Assembly (NCBI GenBank): GCA_035539075.1
Contig: DATLJB010000176.1
Coordinates: forward strand, 1-64,000
From: Dongia_B sp035539075
Lineage (GTDB): Bacteria; Pseudomonadota; Alphaproteobacteria; Dongiales; Dongiaceae
Length of the DNA stretch: 64,000 nucleotides
Direction: 5' to 3'
Below, piece after piece: positions 34,279-43,284 of the stretch. The notes under the pieces are model-generated. The model ran no database searches and had not been told where the DNA came from. It saw only the letters and a list, made by a program, of their open reading frames with translations. Numbering within the stretch: the first letter of the stretch is position 1; each line of letters begins with the position of its first letter. Made by a program: the position numbers and the translations under genes.

Positions 34279-36267
34279 TTAAGAAATGCTTGGCCCGCTT
34301 CGCCCTCGATTAATTGTCCAGGAAACGGCCTTACCGCGCACGTCTCCGGAAACCTCCTTCCCCAAACTTCGCTCTAGGACCGGACGCCAGGGCACGAGTG
34401 TAAAATCGCGACTTCTCTCAATGACCGCGAACCGTCCGCTGACCAGGTCCACGGGCTTGCGATATACCCCTTCGATCCGCTCGCCGGGTACTGACTCAGC
34501 AAAAGGCAGACCCAGCTCATTCGAAAACTGCGCGCCGACCCTGCTCAGTTCTCGCCGCTGCAATGCCACAAGCAGGTTCGAGCGCAAGATTAGCCGGCCC
34601 TCTTCTTCATGCGCGAGATCCTGTTCGATAAGCCATTGCCGCCGGCGGCTCTGCGCATCCCGTACCTCTTTACCAAATCCTGCGTCACTCAATCCCACAT
34701 GGGTTGCGGCAACCAATTCCCGGTCAAGCCAGGTAACGCCATCTGCACCGACCTGCCGCTCCAGCGAAAAGGGCGAAAGCACCTGCACCAAGATCGGGGT
34801 CGTTTTGGCGAGCTGGCGTTCATACGTCACTGCACGCTCCAGGTGATCTGGCTCGATGATCCAGCTGCCATCAGCCAGGCGCCGAACCAGGTTGGCACCT
34901 CGTCGCATCGCTTCCAGGCGCCGGACATGGGTTTCAGCAAAGGTCGCGCTGGCGGTCGGATCGTGGCGGAGGTGGAGCTCGATATCATATCGCCCGCCAT
35001 TGGCGGCCGCGACCGCCGCAATGGTGCGGTCAACGGTTCGCGGTTCCGTCCGTTTCGGCACTATCTGGACAATGGCGTCTTCAGGAACGGGCTCGACGCC
35101 TTCACCCTTGCCGACGTCAATGTAATGCATTCTGCCGTCCACCCCATCGACGAGCAGGTAGTGGCGGTCTTCAAGTTCCTCCGCGAGACCACGCTTGACG
35201 AGCCGGCCGATAATCGGTCGCGCCCCGGAGCCCGACGGGTCGTAAATTAGGTACTCGGCTGGACTTCGCGGAACACCCTTGTCGGCAAGATCCCGGTGTA
35301 TCGCCTTCACGATGTCGCCGCGCTCGCCTATACGGCGCAGCATATCCGCCATATCGTCGGTAAGCTGCCACCAGCCGGACCCCATGTCATTGACCAGGCC
35401 GAGCTTCTGGAGTTTCTGCAGGCGACCAACCCGCAGCGACTGCTGCAAGGAATTGCCGCCCGCAGCCTGTACCATGCCATGTTCATCCGCGGCGCGGATG
35501 AGGGCCTGGTCGATGCTGGTCAGCCGCTCCTGCTCGACCTCCTGACGCAGGCGGTTGTCGATCTCCAGGTTGGTGCGTGGCCCAAGGTCCAGCGTTACCA
35601 ACTCTGCAGCGCGCTCCCGGATTCCGTGGGAAATATAGTCCCGGGCAATGATCAGGTCCCTGCCCCGCTCATTCTTTCCCCGCAAGATGATATGGGTGTG
35701 TGGATGGCCCGTGTTGAAATGATCCGCCGCGACCCAATCGAGCTTCGTCCCAAGATCCTGTTCCATCTGTGCCATCAGCCGGCGGGTGAGCAGCTTCAAA
35801 TCCTCGTATTCGGCTCCGTCTTCTGCCGCGACAATGAAGCGAAACTGATGGCGGTCGCCTTGGGCCTGCTCGATGAAGGCTTTTCCATCAGCCCGGTCCT
35901 GGTCCGCGCTATAGAGCTCGCCAGGCGCTCCCTCTCTTGTGACGCCGTCCCGCTGGATGTAGCGAAGATGTGCTTTGGCTGCATCGACACCTTTGCCGCC
36001 GAGCTCGACGAAGCGGGATTTGACGACAACGCGCCGCCCCCGGAAGGCAGCATATTGGTCACGTGATGCAAGGACACGACCAAGGCTGGCGCCACGGCCA
36101 ATCCTGACTCCCGAAAATGATGAACGCTTTGCTGAGGCAGATGAAATCGACCGTCCGCCCGCCTGGGCTACGGCCTGGAGAACCCGGTGCAAATATTTGC
36201 GGCCACGTTTGCCGCCAACCGATCGCGGCTTACCGAGCTTCGGTTCAAAGTCATCGTCACGCTTCAT
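34279..36267 (-). CDS. rlxS: Relaxase RlxS (DUF3363-type mobilisation nuclease)
   Basis: 662 residues. The HUH-like metal motif DHFNTGHPHTHIILRGKNE and the upstream FIVAAEDGAEYEDLK region identify the relaxase domain; the C-terminal half matches the DUF3363 region of RlxS proteins. It nicks oriT and pilots the strand. The N-terminus is very basic. It is the sole relaxase in the window, so it should serve the trb/traG system. A GTCTCCA-repeat region directly upstream may be oriT. Confidence 0.9.
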   Translation of the reverse strand: MKRDDDFEPKLGKPRSVGGKRGRKYLHRVLQAVAQAGGRSISSASAKRSSFSGVRIGRGASLGRVLASRDQYAAFRGRRVVVKSRFVELGGKGVDAAKAHLRYIQRDGVTREGAPGELYSADQDRADGKAFIEQAQGDRHQFRFIVAAEDGAEYEDLKLLTRRLMAQMEQDLGTKLDWVAADHFNTGHPHTHIILRGKNERGRDLIIARDYISHGIRERAAELVTLDLGPRTNLEIDNRLRQEVEQERLTSIDQALIRAADEHGMVQAAGGNSLQQSLRVGRLQKLQKLGLVNDMGSGWWQLTDDMADMLRRIGERGDIVKAIHRDLADKGVPRSPAEYLIYDPSGSGARPIIGRLVKRGLAEELEDRHYLLVDGVDGRMHYIDVGKGEGVEPVPEDAIVQIVPKRTEPRTVDRTIAAVAAANGGRYDIELHLRHDPTASATFAETHVRRLEAMRRGANLVRRLADGSWIIEPDHLERAVTYERQLAKTTPILVQVLSPFSLERQVGADGVTWLDRELVAATHVGLSDAGFGKEVRDAQSRRRQWLIEQDLAHEEEGRLILRSNLLVALQRRELSRVGAQFSNELGLPFAESVPGERIEGVYRKPVDLVSGRFAVIERSRDFTLVPWRPVLERSLGKEVSGDVRGKAVSWTINRGRSGPSIS

Positions 36268-36513
36268 TGGAGTACCCGGTTGTCGATCCTCCGACAGGCA
36301 ATCATCGCATCAGCGCAGGTGACAAGGCGTCTCCACGAGAGATTGTTATCTCAACAGCTTATGGCGATTAGTCTCCAAGCGAGAGTGTGCTGTCTCCAAG
36401 AAGAAAGATGTGCAGGCAACGACTTAGCCGTCTCATGGAGACGGAGCTTTTATCTTGCCTTACGGATTTTGAGATCGATTCCATCGCCCCTTCCCGCTCA
36501 AATACACTAACGT
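36268..36513. promoter_or_regulatory. Candidate oriT or control region with spaced GTCTCCA repeats
   Basis: Intergenic region upstream of rlxS. GTCTCCA occurs three times on the plus strand, at 36329, 36371 and 36392; spacings are 42 and 21 bp, i.e. four and two helical turns. A 17-bp perfect palindrome CCGTCTCATGGAGACGG follows at 36428-36444, containing the same core in both orientations. This could be iterons of oriT or operators for rlxS. Confidence 0.45.
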
Positions 36514-37182
36514 TCACTGATGAGAGACATCCGATGATCCAAGCGGCACGAAGATCGAGGCGGCCCGATCACTGGACTTGTCGCCATTCGTGACAAAAAA
36601 CAGCGGACTTTTTGCCGCCGAAGACGACGCTGGTGGAACGGATTTTGAAGGTAAGGCCGCATCCATCTGGCGGTCCTCGGCCAGTGTTACAGTGATCGCA
36701 TGCATGTAAAAAATCGTCTCATCTGGCAGCGGAACTCCCGTTTCCAGATGCTGCAAATAGCGTTCCGGACCAGCATTGTAAGCAGCAAACAGCCCGGGAA
36801 ATCCAAACTGCCGGCAAAGCTCCGCGAGATAGGCAGCGCCTGCCATGATGTTGTCAGTGACCTCATATGGATCGACGCCGAGCCCATATTTCTCACGCAT
36901 ATCGGCATAGGTTTCCGGCATCACCTGCATGAGCCCCATGGCACCTGCCGATGACGTGATCGGCTGGCCATCAATGGCGATACGCCCGCCGCTTTCCGCC
37001 AGGATGACGGCCCGTATCCAGGTTTCCGGCACGCCAAACCGCCGTGACGCAGCCGAAATAGCAAACTTCCAAGCCTTCAGATTGTCGGGCGTGACGGGCA
37101 TCGGCTTGGCTTGATCGTGGCCCCCGGTGGCTTGCGCAGTAACGGATAAAAGGACAGATAATGCGGCGGCGAGAACCTTCAC
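36514..37182 (-). CDS. Periplasmic lytic transglycosylase of the conjugation system
   Basis: 222 residues from the GTG at 37182, which overlaps the traF stop (GTGA) and begins a signal peptide VKVLAAALSVLLSVTAQATG; the open frame upstream overlaps traF and reads as noise. The SLT domain has VILAESGGRIAID (catalytic Glu), SSAGAMGLMQVMPETYADM and FAAYNAGPERY. It opens peptidoglycan for the mating channel, like TrbN/VirB1. The C-terminal tail is Ser/Ala-rich. Confidence 0.88.
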   Translation of the reverse strand: MKVLAAALSVLLSVTAQATGGHDQAKPMPVTPDNLKAWKFAISAASRRFGVPETWIRAVILAESGGRIAIDGQPITSSAGAMGLMQVMPETYADMREKYGLGVDPYEVTDNIMAGAAYLAELCRQFGFPGLFAAYNAGPERYLQHLETGVPLPDETIFYMHAITVTLAEDRQMDAALPSKSVPPASSSAAKSPLFFVTNGDKSSDRAASIFVPLGSSDVSHQ

Positions 37183-37715
37183 TCTGTCCACAACGGCACC
37201 AATCGGCCAATGATCTGGCGCCGCCCGACGGGCCCGAAGTAACGCCCATCGAACGAGTCTGGCGCATCGACCGTGAGAAGGAAGACATCGCCTGGAAGCA
37301 GTACCCGACAGCCTTCCCAAGACGGTAGCGGGCGCGCTTTGTTGTCACTCGAACGCCGGGTCGCGACCGGCTTTCCATTGAGAAATACCGTGACGCCCTC
37401 CGCGCAAATCGTGTCTCCGGCGAGGCCTGCGACACGCTTCACGAGCGGCACATTGCGGGGAAGATAGCCGCGCTCCGTAGCGATTTCGCGGGCGCCCGCT
37501 GGCAGCCAGGCGAGCGCCAGATCGCCGCGCTCTGGCCGACCGGAGACGCGGGCATAAAGCCCGATCGGTGCACTGGCACTGGCGTTCCAAATCAGGAGCG
37601 GCGACGGTGTCAGGGAGGCAATGATCGCAAGCAAAGCCGCAGCCGAAACGCCGATGACGAGGCGTGGCCGGCGGCGATGGCGACGGAAGCGACGATGTCG
37701 GGAGAACGGCTTCAT
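37179..37715 (-). CDS. traF: Conjugal signal peptidase TraF (S26 family)
   Basis: 178 residues from the ATG at 37715, which overlaps the stop of the HTH gene (ATGA). One membrane helix (LVIGVSAAALLAIIASLTPS) is followed by SAPIGLYARVSG (catalytic Ser region) and VPLVKRVAGLAGDTIC (Lys region), the S26/TraF dyad. It processes and cyclises TrbC pilin in related systems. Confidence 0.9.
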   Translation of the reverse strand: MKPFSRHRRFRRHRRRPRLVIGVSAAALLAIIASLTPSPLLIWNASASAPIGLYARVSGRPERGDLALAWLPAGAREIATERGYLPRNVPLVKRVAGLAGDTICAEGVTVFLNGKPVATRRSSDNKARPLPSWEGCRVLLPGDVFLLTVDAPDSFDGRYFGPVGRRQIIGRLVPLWTE

Positions 37716-37954
37716 CGCGCTTTCTCCTGCTCTTCCGCCGTCGATTGATGCATCCGGGAGCCGGACCAATCGTCGAGGTCCTTGATGTGGTAGCGGACAT
37801 AGCGGCCGTGCTTGCGGTATTTCGGGCCGCCGCCATGGGTGCGCATTTTCTCAAGGGTGCGGCGCGAGAGACCGATATAGAAGGCCGCCTGGGCCGTACT
37901 CAAGAAGGGACTCCCCTTCTTCGCCATGGCCGCTCTCTGGGCTTCATCATCCAT
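37712..37954 (-). CDS. Small HTH protein, AlpA/excisionase-like
   Basis: 80 residues from the ATG at 37954. The core FLSTAQAAFYIGLSRRTLEK followed by GPKYRKHGRYVRYHIKDLDD is a winged HTH of the MerR/AlpA/excisionase kind. A longer upstream frame lacks family character. It is translationally coupled to traF and probably a transfer or excision regulator. Confidence 0.8.
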   Translation of the reverse strand: MDDEAQRAAMAKKGSPFLSTAQAAFYIGLSRRTLEKMRTHGGGPKYRKHGRYVRYHIKDLDDWSGSRMHQSTAEEQEKAR

Positions 37955-38039
37955 GAAATCACCTTGCTTCCTGTTTAGACGGCCACGGCGCAATTGGCCG
38001 TGCCGGAGCAAGGTTGATCCTTCGAAGGCGTGCCGGGGA

Positions 38040-38072
38040 CCGGCGAAAACTACCCTGCCCGGTTTTCGCCGG
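38040..38072. repeat. Strong 11-bp hairpin between DUF736 and HTH genes
   Basis: CCGGCGAAAAC (38040-38050) and GTTTTCGCCGG (38062-38072) are perfectly complementary around an 11-nt loop. No T-run follows on either strand, so it is an attenuator, protein site or weak terminator rather than a classic terminator. Confidence 0.45.
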
Positions 38073-38315
38073 AGGGGCGCGAAACTGGCCACTGTCACTA
38101 AGACATTTGCCGCCGCAGCGCTTGATCAGAGCAACGCGGCGGCTGATGCTTTGGCCCGGACCGGTGGGACCGACCGGCATTACGCCGGCGCCGGATTGTC
38201 CAGACTTTCCCCGCTGCAGGACCCGTCACCGTTGGGATCATGAGCTGCAGCGTCGCGATGGGAGCCGAGCCTGAAAAGGTACCGGCGCCGCCTTGGGAGG
38301 CGGCGCCGGGGGTAG

Positions 38316-38639
38316 TCAATCGGCGGGATTCCAGATGACGGCGAAGGTGTCTTCGTCATCCTGGCCAGCGGCCCGGCCCAGATTGGCATAGAGCTTCCGG
38401 GGCCCGAATTCAGGGGCTGCCAGGCTCAGGCTCACATATTCCTTGCCTGAGGTTTCGCCGGTGCGGATCCACGCGGCACCGATCTCGATCCCCTGTGTCA
38501 GCACCCGGTAATCGGGCTGGTTGTCGCCATTCTTCATTGCATTAGAGACGAGGTCGATATCGGCGCGGATGGTCAGGGTTTTCAGCTGGCCCTTGTAACC
38601 GCCGGTCGCGAGTTTGGTGACATATCCGATGGCTGGCAT
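38316..38639 (-). CDS. DUF736 family protein
   Basis: 107 residues from the ATG at 38639 (AGGAGAAAG just upstream). MPAIGYVTKLATGGYKGQLK and the ETSGKEYVSLSLAAPEFGPR core are the DUF736 hallmark, common on Rhizobiales plasmids and ICEs; function unknown, possibly a single-strand-DNA or entry-related factor. The open frame extends 95 codons further but lacks any family match. An inverted partial copy lies at 39012-39210. Confidence 0.88.
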   Translation of the reverse strand: MPAIGYVTKLATGGYKGQLKTLTIRADIDLVSNAMKNGDNQPDYRVLTQGIEIGAAWIRTGETSGKEYVSLSLAAPEFGPRKLYANLGRAAGQDDEDTFAVIWNPAD

Positions 38640-38730
38640 GATCTTTCTCCTTGTCTCTCGCCGGGGACCATCCCCTGCGATGGGAGACCGTTCATGGGCG
38701 AACCGGGCCTTCCGAACCCCACGTTTGTGG

Positions 38731-38754
38731 GGCCGAAACGACGTGGAGGACCTG
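38731..38754. promoter_or_regulatory. Conserved 24-bp upstream element, DUF736 copy
   Basis: A 24-bp block starting GGCCGAAACG and ending GTGGAGGACCTG lies 92 bp upstream of the DUF736 start. It matches 21 of 24 bases with 42595-42618, which is 108 bp upstream of the ArdC gene. A CCCCAC-GTTT-GTGGGG hairpin (38717-38732) abuts it. Shared control element is likely. Confidence 0.5.
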
Positions 38755-39011
38755 AGCGGCGACGTTTTTTGGGCGTCAGCCGGCGCGAGGAGTGCGAGGC
38801 ACTCGCGCGGGGAAAAAACTTCGTCCGCGATGGTTTTGAGAAGGAACGGTCCCGCCCATAGGTCACATCCCAAAGCAGGGATGGGCACCGGCCGAGAGCA
38901 GGAAAGAGCTGTCACAGACCTCATGTCATCATGTCAGGCCGGTGGCGTTGGCAGCAGAGGCACATAGCTTGCCGCAGACAGAGACAGCTTCAATGTTGAA
39001 AGAAGAGCCTA

Positions 39012-39210
39012 TCTACCGATTGCCGGGTGCTGACACAGGGGACCGAGATCGGCACTGGCTGGGTCCGGACCGGTGAAACCTCGGGCAAGGAATATGTGAG
39101 CCTGAGCCTGGCGGCCCCTGAATTCGGTCCCCGGAAGCTCTATGCCAATCTGGGCCACGCCGCCGGCCAGGAGACGCAAGACACTTTCGCCGTCATCCAG
39201 TACCTCGACA
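39012..39210 (+). pseudogene. Inverted partial duplicate of DUF736
   Basis: The plus strand encodes RVLTQGTEIGTGWVRTGETS, then the same GKEYVSLSLAAPEFGPRKLY and FAVIQ as the minus-strand DUF736 gene 370 bp away, with some substitutions. The first ~45 codons of the family are missing and the frame then runs into unrelated sequence. It faces the intact gene, giving an inverted repeat of about 180 bp. Confidence 0.75.
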
Positions 39211-39297
39211 CGCGAAAACACCCGCACAATAGAGGCTGCGTCAAACGAAACAGGCGGCAACTCATCGTCGCCGCCCGTTCCGTGATTCTGCTAGGCA

Positions 39298-41061
39298 TCA
39301 GGCTTTCGCGGGACAATTATTATCCGATTCGGCTGCCTCTTGCGATGCCAATTCGGCGAGCCGCTTCTGGTGTTCGACAGCGTGCAAGCCGCCCCGTTCC
39401 GTATACTGCGCGGCGGGAAACGCCATCCAGCGCGGTAGCCAATGCTCAATTTTCGGGCGGCCATTGGCACCGCTGAGGTAATTCCAAATGATCTCTTTTT
39501 GCCGTTTCGCGGTGTCGCGCATATGTATTGCAGCTGTCTCGGGACCGGCTATTTCAGCCAGCATGGCATTCAGGACCTCGCGGTCCCGGATCAGATCGAA
39601 AAAGACTTCATCAGGCTTCCAGCTCGCCGCCATGTCGATCTTGAACAGCGTTCCCAGCATCTCGACGACGGGGGTCGCCGGCAGCAAGGCTTCAGCTATA
39701 ACCATGCCGGTCACCCGCAGAACGTCATCCTCCGACAGTGACAGGAGCCGCTGAAAAACCGCCGCCGTCTCGTAAGGATCTCCGTGCCGCTTGAGGACGG
39801 TACCAGCCTCCTCAGGCTCCCCCAGGATCGGGGCTATTTCTGCGTGGGCCTTCTGGAAGGCCCGGTCTGCCGACGACGTAGCGAGGCTCGCCGTGATCCC
39901 GTCTTCCCGGTGGAGCGGGCGTTCCACCGATCGCTGCCAGGGGCCGGAGCCAGCAATCAGATGTGCCAGCAGCAGCCGCAAGGCGACGGCACCCTGATCG
40001 GCGAGGACGCAGCGGACGGCGGCATGACGATGAAGATCGACATAGGCCTGCAGATTGCTGGTCACTTCCGGACGCGGGGCGTTGGCCGGGGTGGGTTCGG
40101 CCGCCGCATCCTTTGCGTCCCGTAGTTTCGCGGCTCCCCTGCGGCTGAGATAGCCCTCGAAACACTGGACCTCGCCGTTATGGGCGGCGGCGATAAAAAC
40201 CTTGCCGCCCCGCTTCTTCTGAACTTTTTCATGATCCCAGCTGTGGAATGCTTCGCCTCGGACCATGACCTCGACACTCTTCCAGCCGGCATCGCGATAG
40301 GCCTGCCGTTTTGCCTCAATTGCCACATCCTGATGCGCCCAGAAAAGGCTTGAATCGACAAAATATCCCTCGTCGCCGAAGAGATCGGTGACGATGTCGC
40401 CTGGATAGTCGGCGAGCGGGAAGAGCGCGACCTTGGTTGAGATCGAGCGGCCGCCAAAGAGCCATCGCTTCAGTTCGGGACCTGTAGGTGCATACTGTTT
40501 TTCATCGCTAAAAAGCGCCAGCCATGCTTTCTGCTGTGCCTTTGTCGCCAGGGTCAGATAGCGAACAGTTTCAGGATCGATTTCTTCCGCCCGGTAAGCT
40601 TCCCTGATCTTCGGCAGAAGATTGCCGAGCGCCAGACGCTGCTTCACCTGTGTCTCGGTCAGCCCGAAGGTGGTAGCGATCTCACCTAATCCCCGGCCTT
40701 CGCGAACCAAACCAACGAAGGTCTCATATTGGCGCATGGGATCGGGATCAAGCCGGGCCAGGTTCTCGATCAGCGAAGCTTCCAGCGCCGCCGCATCGTC
40801 ACCCGGTGCCATGATGGCGCAGGGCAAGGGATCAATCTCGCCCCGTTCTTCCCGAACTACCTTCGCACTGAAATAGCGGCGTCGGCCGGCGACGATCTCA
40901 AAATGATCGGCATCATCGACAGGACGAACGAGCAACGGCACCAAGACGCCGCGCGCGCGGATCGAGGGCAGAATATCGGCGATATCTGGGGCGCGTTTCC
41001 CCTGGCGCATATTGGTGGCGGAAACAGAAAGATTCTCGAAAGCGATATGAGCGAGTTCCAT
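39298..41061 (-). CDS. ParB/RepB/Spo0J-family protein
   Basis: 587 residues. The ParB N-terminal nuclease/CTPase-like domain is clear (IRARGVLVPLLVRPVDD, FEIVAGRRRYFSAK, LIENLARLDPDPM) followed by the HTH (IATTFGLTETQVKQRLALGN). The long C-terminal half is the extension seen in plasmid/ICE ParB-like proteins of this neighbourhood. No parA is in the window, so the role may be DNA maintenance or regulation. Confidence 0.87.
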   Translation of the reverse strand: MELAHIAFENLSVSATNMRQGKRAPDIADILPSIRARGVLVPLLVRPVDDADHFEIVAGRRRYFSAKVVREERGEIDPLPCAIMAPGDDAAALEASLIENLARLDPDPMRQYETFVGLVREGRGLGEIATTFGLTETQVKQRLALGNLLPKIREAYRAEEIDPETVRYLTLATKAQQKAWLALFSDEKQYAPTGPELKRWLFGGRSISTKVALFPLADYPGDIVTDLFGDEGYFVDSSLFWAHQDVAIEAKRQAYRDAGWKSVEVMVRGEAFHSWDHEKVQKKRGGKVFIAAAHNGEVQCFEGYLSRRGAAKLRDAKDAAAEPTPANAPRPEVTSNLQAYVDLHRHAAVRCVLADQGAVALRLLLAHLIAGSGPWQRSVERPLHREDGITASLATSSADRAFQKAHAEIAPILGEPEEAGTVLKRHGDPYETAAVFQRLLSLSEDDVLRVTGMVIAEALLPATPVVEMLGTLFKIDMAASWKPDEVFFDLIRDREVLNAMLAEIAGPETAAIHMRDTAKRQKEIIWNYLSGANGRPKIEHWLPRWMAFPAAQYTERGGLHAVEHQKRLAELASQEAAESDNNCPAKA

Positions 41062-41129
41062 GACTTTACTCCTTCTTTGGGGTCGGGATGGCCGCCCGGT
41101 CGCCCGAGCGGATGCGCCGGATGGCGCGA

Positions 41130-41564
41130 TCAGCTGGTACCGGACTCGTCCGGTGGCGGTGAAAGGCGGGAGACATTGAGGCGCCGGGCGGCATCGATGA
41201 GAGCAGCTTCGCTTTCGATGATGCGCCCATGGCGGCGTGCGGCTTCGGCATAGACCGAGAGCGGAAAACGACCCTGAAAAAAGAGATCGCGCTCAAGGCC
41301 GATCCCAAGCCGGCCTTTGACAGCCTCCAGTTCCGCGAGGCTGACATAGCCCAGTTCCGGGACCCCAAAGCCGAGATCGCAGAGGCCGAAGAGAAGGTCC
41401 GGATCGGCGCCCTCCTCTGCGGGCAGCAATTCGGTCAGAAGCCATGTTGCCGCCCCTGCCGGGTCGAAAATCCTGACGACCGGCACATGATCGACCTCAC
41501 GGCCCACGGCCCCATTGACCAGGAGCCGCTGGTGCAGCTCGTCGGTAAGAAGCTTCCGCGTCAT
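41130..41564 (-). CDS. DUF2958 family protein
   Basis: 144 residues from the ATG at 41564, which overlaps the ArdC stop (ATGA); an upstream frame of 12 codons overlaps ArdC and is discarded. The body DHVPVVRIFDPAGAATWLLT, then LLFGLCDLGFGVPELGYVSL and the FFQGRFPLSVYAEAAR end are typical DUF2958. Function unknown; nearly always next to ArdC/DUF1738 genes in conjugative elements. Confidence 0.87.
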   Translation of the reverse strand: MTRKLLTDELHQRLLVNGAVGREVDHVPVVRIFDPAGAATWLLTELLPAEEGADPDLLFGLCDLGFGVPELGYVSLAELEAVKGRLGIGLERDLFFQGRFPLSVYAEAARRHGRIIESEAALIDAARRLNVSRLSPPPDESGTS

Positions 41565-42487
41565 GCTGCTTCTCCTTGCGTCTCGGTCGTCTTGCGGCAA
41601 GCCAAGATGAAGTCGGCGGCCCGGCTTGCCTGACTGGCGGCCCGGAAGATGGCGCGGTTGTCTTCGCGCAAGACCTCAAGCCAGGAGGCGAGATAATCCG
41701 CATGCCGGACGGTGGGCGTGATCCCGAGTGTGGCGCAGAGGAAGGCGCTGGAAAGTTCCGCCACCAATTCCTCGCGGGCATAGGGATGCGATCCCCTGCC
41801 ACCTGCAAGATCACGGTCGAGCCGCGCCGGATGACCGGTCCAATGGCCGAGTTCATGGAAACAGGTGCGGTAATAGTTGATCTGATCAAAGAAGGCAGGC
41901 TGCGGCGGCACCTGGATGAAATCGGCCGATGGCACATAGAAAGCGCGGTCACCCCCGATCCGAAAATCAGCCCCCGTCGCCGCGATCAAGGCCTCTGCTT
42001 CCGGGACGATCTCACGTTCCGGCAAAGGTGGGGCCGCAAACCTGTCTTCCGGCAATCCTTCGCATTGCGCCGCATTGAAGACCGTGAAGCGCTTGAGGAA
42101 AGCGACGGGCTCGGCTTGCTGACCTGTCTCGGCTGCTTGAGCGGCCGCTTCCTTCGGGATAAAGCGGTCAGCGTAAAAGACCGTCGTCCCGCGCTCCCCC
42201 TTGCGGACCGTGCCGCCCAAGGCCAGGGCCTGCCGGAAGGTCAACCAATGCTGGCTGATGTAGCCGCCCTCAAAGACGGCCCCCCAGAGAATGAGAATAT
42301 TGATGCCGGAATAGGCACGGCCCGTTGCGGCATTCTTTGGCAGACCCAGCCCCGCTTTGGCACTCCCCCAAGGCTGCACCCAGGGAAACTGACCTGCTTC
42401 CAGCTCAGCGATAATTCGGCCAGTTACCTCCGCATACAGATCATCCCGCTGTTCACCGCTGCTCCCATGCCTGCCGCGCCTCACCAT
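41561..42487 (-). CDS. ardC: ArdC-like anti-restriction protein (ssDNA-binding plus metallopeptidase)
   Basis: 308 residues. The N-terminal ssDNA-binding domain (YAEVTGRIIAELEAGQFPWV, YSGINILILWGAV) is joined to a zincin domain with YRTCFHELGHWTGHP (HExxH, here HELGH) and EELVAELSSAFLC. ArdC proteins protect incoming single-stranded DNA during conjugation. It heads a three-gene block with DUF2958 and ParB-like. The 24-bp conserved element lies upstream. Confidence 0.9.
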   Translation of the reverse strand: MVRRGRHGSSGEQRDDLYAEVTGRIIAELEAGQFPWVQPWGSAKAGLGLPKNAATGRAYSGINILILWGAVFEGGYISQHWLTFRQALALGGTVRKGERGTTVFYADRFIPKEAAAQAAETGQQAEPVAFLKRFTVFNAAQCEGLPEDRFAAPPLPEREIVPEAEALIAATGADFRIGGDRAFYVPSADFIQVPPQPAFFDQINYYRTCFHELGHWTGHPARLDRDLAGGRGSHPYAREELVAELSSAFLCATLGITPTVRHADYLASWLEVLREDNRAIFRAASQASRAADFILACRKTTETQGEAA

Positions 42488-42594
42488 GGCCGCTCCTCCA
42501 TCCGTTCAAAATCCCCTGCCCCTTTCCCGGAAAGCGGGGTGGGCGGCGAGAAGCGACCAGAGAGGCCCGGCGATTAGGCGGGCTGCACCCAAAG

Positions 42595-42618
42595 GGCCGG
42601 AACGGAGTGGAGGACCTG
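42595..42618. promoter_or_regulatory. Conserved 24-bp upstream element, ArdC copy
   Basis: The partner of the element at 38731-38754, 21 of 24 bases identical. It lies in the 391-bp gene-free region 42488-42878, which is otherwise very GC-rich with several short hairpins such as GGCGC-GAA-GCGCC (42617-42630 region). Confidence 0.5.
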
Positions 42619-42878
42619 GCGCGAAGCGCCGGGTTGCGGCCTGCCGCGGCGGGCCTAGACGGAAGCGCCGCCCACCTCGCGCCACCGGGAAAGATAACCA
42701 AAGCCGCCATCGCGCACGACGCGCGATGGCCACCGGAGCCCGCGTCAGCGGGCGATGCGTCAGGAGGCGACGCCAGTAGCTCGAAACTATGTTAGCGGGT
42801 TCTGTTCGCGATCATCCGGCGGCGAGCAGAACTCGCCCAGGCGCCAGGTTGCCGCTTGAGTAACAATGCGCGGTCAAT

Positions 42879-43109
42879 TTAACCTTTTTTGCGAGCTGGC
42901 TTGGACCTAATCAGTAGGACGTGTGGTTCGATACCAAGCACTTCCGCTAGCTTCTCAACCATGGTTATGGTCGCACTATAAATGCCACGCTCAAGGGCGC
43001 TAATATATGTTCGATCGACGCCAGCAGCGTCCGCCAGGGCCTCTTGAGATAGGCTGCTCTGGTGCCGATACTTTCTCAAATTGCGGGCGAAGTCCTCTCG
43101 GATATCCAT
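42879..43109 (-). CDS. XRE-family transcriptional regulator
   Basis: 76 residues, almost all HTH_3: FARNLRKYRHQSSLSQEALA then GVDRTYISALERGIYSATIT and VEKLAEVLGIEPHVLL. Such small Cro/C1-like proteins control ICE excision and transfer. It is divergent from the DUF2285-type gene at 43285. It is more A+T-rich than neighbours, with a basic SKPARKKG tail. Confidence 0.9.
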   Translation of the reverse strand: MDIREDFARNLRKYRHQSSLSQEALADAAGVDRTYISALERGIYSATITMVEKLAEVLGIEPHVLLIRSKPARKKG

Positions 43110-43284
43110 ATCCGAGAGGACAGCTTCTTGATGAGCATTTAACCACGGAGTATACTCTACATTCCAACATCAGCCGCTTATGATGGCCACTCGATTAAGG
43201 GAAACGCGGTAATCATATGAACCTCTTATACACTCATCCGGCCATCAGGCTGGGCCGCCTCTTCGTCATCTAAGGGAGGTGGCC

